Shown: in pieces, positions 61,411 to 64,000 of the stretch
Layout: each line of letters starts with the position of its first letter
How positions within the stretch are numbered: position 1 is the first letter of the stretch
Source of the DNA: VAXT01 sp963827725
GTDB taxonomy: Bacteria; Actinomycetota; Thermoleophilia; Gaiellales; Gaiellaceae
Assembly (NCBI GenBank): GCA_963827725.1
Contig: CAWHBM010000001.1
Location: 1,736,001-1,800,000 of the forward strand
Direction of reading: 5' to 3'
DNA length: 64,000 bases
The notes under the pieces: generated by a model
The model's input: only the letters and a program-made list of their open reading frames with translations
Database searches by the model: none
Told to the model about the DNA's origin: nothing
Made by a program: the position numbers and the translations under genes

Positions 61411-62484
61411 TTAGAACAACTGGTTCTCGCCGCCGAAGATCGCGGAGACCGAGTCGTCTTCGAAGACGTTCATGATCGTCTCTGCGAGCAGGCCCGAGAT
61501 CGGCAGCACAGTCATGTTCGCCGGCCGCTTCAGCGGATCGATCGGCACCGTGTCGGTGACGACGATCCCCGTGATGCCGGAGTCCGCAAAGCGCTCCAGC
61601 GCGCCGCCCGAGAACAGGCCGTGCGTCGCGAACACGTAAACGTCCTCGACCCCGTGCTCCTTGAGGGCGGCGACGTTCGCGAGCAACGTGCCCCCGGTCA
61701 TGATCACGTCGTCGCCGAGGATCGCGGTCTTCCCGCGGACTCGACCCGCGATCTCGGTGACAGCGGCCGTGTCGCGTGCCGGGCGGGTCTTGTGCATGAT
61801 CGCGAAGTCGGCCTCGATCATCTCGGCGAAGCGGACGGCCATCTTCGCCCGACCGGCGTCCGGAGACACGGAGACGACGTTCTCCCCGGTGAGGCCGAGA
61901 TCGCGGAAGTAGCGCGCGAACAGCGGCAGAGCAGTCATGTGGTCGACCGGGATGGTGAAGAAGCCCTGGATCTGCCCGGCGTGCAAGTCCATCGTGAGCA
62001 CGCGGTCCGCGCCGGCGAGCTGGATTGCGTCGGCGACCAAGCGGGCGGAGATCGGCTCACGCGGCTTGGCCTTGCGGTCCTGGCGCGCGTACGGGAAGAG
62101 GGGAATGACCGCGGTGATGCGCTTCGCCGAGGCGAGCTTGGCTGCCTGGATCATGAACAGCAGCTCCATGATGTTGCGGTCGACGGGCTCGGACCCGGTC
62201 TGGACGATGAAAGCGTCGGCGCCGCGGATCGAGTCGATGTAGCGGCAGTACGTCTCTCCGTTCGCGAACGTCTCGAGCTCGACCTCGCCCAGCTCGATCC
62301 CGAGCTGTTCGGCCATCTTGTGCGCCAGCTCCTGGTGCGAGCGGCCGGAGAAGAGCATCAGCCGCTTCCACGGCCCCCGCTCGATGAAATGCTCGGGGCG
62401 CGGCTCGGCGCCGGTCGAAGCGCCTGCGCCTTCGGCCTCCATCCCCGGCAGCTGGGTCAGCTCAGTCGTCCCGGTTTCGACCAT
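61411..62484 (-). CDS. prs: Ribose-phosphate pyrophosphokinase
   Basis: Makes PRPP for nucleotide, histidine and tryptophan synthesis. Motifs RLMLFSGRSHQELA, FANGETYCRYIDSIRGADAF, ITAVIPLFPYARQDRK (flexible loop), LTMDLHAGQIQGFF and the PRPP-binding AILGDDVIMTGGTL. 357 residues; a 35-residue N-terminal extension precedes the usual start. ATG 62484 lies inside the 3' end of glmU. Confidence 0.96.
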   Translation of the reverse strand: MVETGTTELTQLPGMEAEGAGASTGAEPRPEHFIERGPWKRLMLFSGRSHQELAHKMAEQLGIELGEVELETFANGETYCRYIDSIRGADAFIVQTGSEPVDRNIMELLFMIQAAKLASAKRITAVIPLFPYARQDRKAKPREPISARLVADAIQLAGADRVLTMDLHAGQIQGFFTIPVDHMTALPLFARYFRDLGLTGENVVSVSPDAGRAKMAVRFAEMIEADFAIMHKTRPARDTAAVTEIAGRVRGKTAILGDDVIMTGGTLLANVAALKEHGVEDVYVFATHGLFSGGALERFADSGITGIVVTDTVPIDPLKRPANMTVLPISGLLAETIMNVFEDDSVSAIFGGENQLF

Positions 62485-63787
62485 CGAATCCTTCCTTGTT
62501 GACCTGCTTGCTTCGGGCGATCGCGAGGGCCCCGGGCGGGACGTTCTTCGTGACGACCGAGCCCGCGGCAACCCAAGCATTGTCGCCAACCGTGACCGGA
62601 GCAACGAACACATTGTCGCTGCCGGTGTGGACGTTGGCGCCGATCTCCGTCCTGAACTTCCCAGGGCCGAGCTCAGGCCTGTAGTTGGCGGTGATCGCAC
62701 CGGCGCCGATGTTCGTGCCCTCGCCGACATCGGCGTCGCCGATGTACGAGAGGTGCGGCACCTTCGCACCTTCGCCGATGTGCGAGTTCTTGATCTCCAC
62801 GAATGTCCCGGCCTTCGCGCGCGCTTCGAGCACCGTTCCGGGGCGAAGGTAACAGAACGGTCCGACGGTCGCGTCCGCGCCGACGACCGCGTCGACGACG
62901 ACCGCGTGGGGTCCCACGACCGCACCCGAGGCGATCCGCGTCTTGCCGCTCAGAACGGTGAACGGATGGATGGTCACGTCAGGCTCCAGTGCGACGCCGG
63001 CCTCGATCCAAGTCGTCTTCGGATCGACGATCGTCACCCCCGCCAGCATGTGCTCGTCGTTGATGCGGTCCCGGAGCGCGGCCCCCGCTTCCGCCAGCTC
63101 GGCCCGCGTGTTCACGCCCTCGGCCTCGGCGGGATCGGCAGCGACGTGAGCGGCGACACGCTCACCATTCTCAACTAGATGGCGCACGGCGTCGGTCAGG
63201 TACAGCTCGCCTTGCCGGTTCGCCGCGTCGAGCTGGTCGAGGGCCGGCCAGACTCGGTCGGCCGCAAAGACATAGATCGCCGAGTTGACCTCACCGACGG
63301 CGAGCTGCTCCGGCGTCGCGTCGCCGGACTCCACGATCTCGCGCACCGCACCATCCTCGTCCCGAATCACGCGACCGTATTCGCGTGCGTCGGTTGGACG
63401 GAAGGAGAGGATCGTCGCGGCAGCCTCCTCCCGGTGGTGGGCGTCGAGGAGGTCGCGGAGGAGCTGCGGGCTGAGTGCCGGTGCGTCGCCGGTCAGGACA
63501 AGGAGGGCGCCCTCGACTCCACTGAGCGCATCGCGCGCCGCGGCCAGCGCGTCACCGGTGCCGCGCGGCTTCGCCTGAACCGCGACCTCGATCCCGTCGA
63601 ACGCGCCCGCACCCTCGGGTGAGGTCACGACCACGAGCGGGTCGGCGCCGACTGCGCGCGCGGCCTCGACGACCCAGTCGACCAGCCGCCTTCCGAGCAG
63701 CGGGTGGAAGTGCTTCGGGGTCGCCGAGCGCATGCGCGTGCCGAGGCCGCCGGCGAGCACGACAGCTGCGGGATTGCTGGCGGTCAT
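62462..63787 (-). CDS. glmU: UDP-N-acetylglucosamine pyrophosphorylase/acetyltransferase GlmU
   Basis: Bifunctional enzyme for UDP-GlcNAc. 441 residues. Pyrophosphorylase domain (PAAVVLAGGLGTRMRSATPKHFHPLLG, VLTGDAPALS) and a left-handed beta-helix acetyltransferase domain (hexapeptide repeats IHPFTVLSGKTRI..., then NSHIGEGAKVPHLSYIGDADVGEGTNIGAG). Overlaps prs by 23 bases; glmU-prs pairing is common. Confidence 0.96.
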   Translation of the reverse strand: MTASNPAAVVLAGGLGTRMRSATPKHFHPLLGRRLVDWVVEAARAVGADPLVVVTSPEGAGAFDGIEVAVQAKPRGTGDALAAARDALSGVEGALLVLTGDAPALSPQLLRDLLDAHHREEAAATILSFRPTDAREYGRVIRDEDGAVREIVESGDATPEQLAVGEVNSAIYVFAADRVWPALDQLDAANRQGELYLTDAVRHLVENGERVAAHVAADPAEAEGVNTRAELAEAGAALRDRINDEHMLAGVTIVDPKTTWIEAGVALEPDVTIHPFTVLSGKTRIASGAVVGPHAVVVDAVVGADATVGPFCYLRPGTVLEARAKAGTFVEIKNSHIGEGAKVPHLSYIGDADVGEGTNIGAGAITANYRPELGPGKFRTEIGANVHTGSDNVFVAPVTVGDNAWVAAGSVVTKNVPPGALAIARSKQVNKEGFDGRNRDD

Positions 63788-63800
63788 CAGTCGAGACTTG

Positions 63801-63871
63801 CTGGGGCGCCTGGATTCGAACCAGGGATCACGGGACCAAAACCCGTTGCCTTACCACTTGGCTACGCCCCA
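63801..63871 (-). tRNA. tRNA-Gln (anticodon TTG)
   Basis: Cloverleaf read directly: acceptor TGGGGCG with CGCCCCA, D arm GCCAAGTGGTAAGGC, anticodon stem ACGGG/CCCGT with loop TTTTGGT (anticodon TTG at 34-36), T arm with GGTTCGAATCC. Discriminator G. CCA is not encoded. Confidence 0.95.
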
Positions 63872-63893
63872 CCAAAGCTCAGTGTGCCACGCC

Positions 63894-63998
63894 TCAGCGG
63901 CGGCGGGAGAAAAGGAGCACGAGCGCGACGACGGCGAGCATTCCGACGATGATCAGTGCCACGGTTCCGACGATGATCAGGAGCACCGGGATGAGCAT
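63894..63998 (-). CDS. Small hydrophobic peptide at window edge
   Basis: 34 residues, almost all hydrophobic (MLIPVLLIIVGTVALIIVGM, then LAVVALVLLF) ending RRR; a single membrane helix. The internal unit LIIVG is repeated, also at DNA level. It may be complete or the end of a gene starting beyond the window. Confidence 0.4.
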   Translation of the reverse strand: MLIPVLLIIVGTVALIIVGMLAVVALVLLFSRRR

Positions 63999-64000
63999 GA

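Overview
The window is GC-rich DNA from an actinomycete-type chromosome, most likely of the class Thermoleophilia (Solirubrobacterales/Gaiellales-like). This is inferred from gene order and protein style; no ribosomal RNA is present. The order sepIVA-like - DUF177 - rpmF - plsX - acpP - rnc - smc - ftsY and ffh - rpsP - khpA - rimM - trmD - lepB - rplS - rnhB - yraN - comM is a core actinobacterial arrangement. Many genes have a TANNNT -10 box only 6-12 bases before the start codon, which suggests leaderless mRNAs, often from back-to-back promoters. The tRNA has no encoded CCA.

Layout. 1-9 kb, mostly minus strand: comM, an orphan DNA methyltransferase, yraN, rnhB, rplS, lepB, trmD, rimM, khpA, rpsP and ffh. 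9-15 kb, plus strand: a giant cyclase/ATPase/TPR regulator, two dodecin-fold genes, a HAD phosphatase and a seven-repeat beta-propeller. 15-23 kb: small secreted proteins, ftsY, a compact smc, a collagen-like protein, rnc, acpP, plsX, rpmF. 23-26 kb: an OmpR/HisKA two-component pair flanked by two secreted proteins with Gly/Asp-rich tails. 26-32.6 kb: DUF177, a SepIVA/DivIVA-like protein, a TolB-like protein, coaD, rsmD, recG, a CorC-type transporter. 32.8-38.8 kb: a radical-SAM repair-type gene behind a LexA box, a NarL-type pair, FAD, VOC, ferredoxin, Rieske and DUF309 proteins. 38.7-41.7 kb: a thiol-redox/cytochrome c maturation and L,D-transpeptidase operon, followed upstream by GDPD, a spermidine-synthase-like protein and a GAF-SpoIIE phosphatase (to 46.7 kb). 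46.7-50.3 kb: small membrane proteins, PAP2, a HTH-receiver fusion, DUF501 and an FtsB-like protein. 50.4-58.2 kb: pyk, eno, mazG, a PrsA/SurA-like lipoprotein, mfd. 58.3-64 kb: a hydrolase-cyclase, pth, rplY, a small membrane protein, prs, glmU and tRNA-Gln.

Three things stand out. (1) A three-copy, about 160-nt element at 2442-2605, 12522-12683 and 61033-61191 has a conserved core and several helices supported by compensatory changes, including an apparent pseudoknot. All wobble pairs are G-U when read in one direction, which identifies the sense strand. I do not recognise it as any known RNA family. (2) Several conserved proteins (TrmD, RecG, a Rossmann FAD protein, RNase III) can only begin at CTG. 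(3) Many genes are broken by single-base insertions. Twelve lie between about 38.9 and 46.6 kb and isolated ones occur in rnc, DUF177 and rsmD. I favour base-calling or assembly error over real decay, but the clustering deserves a check.
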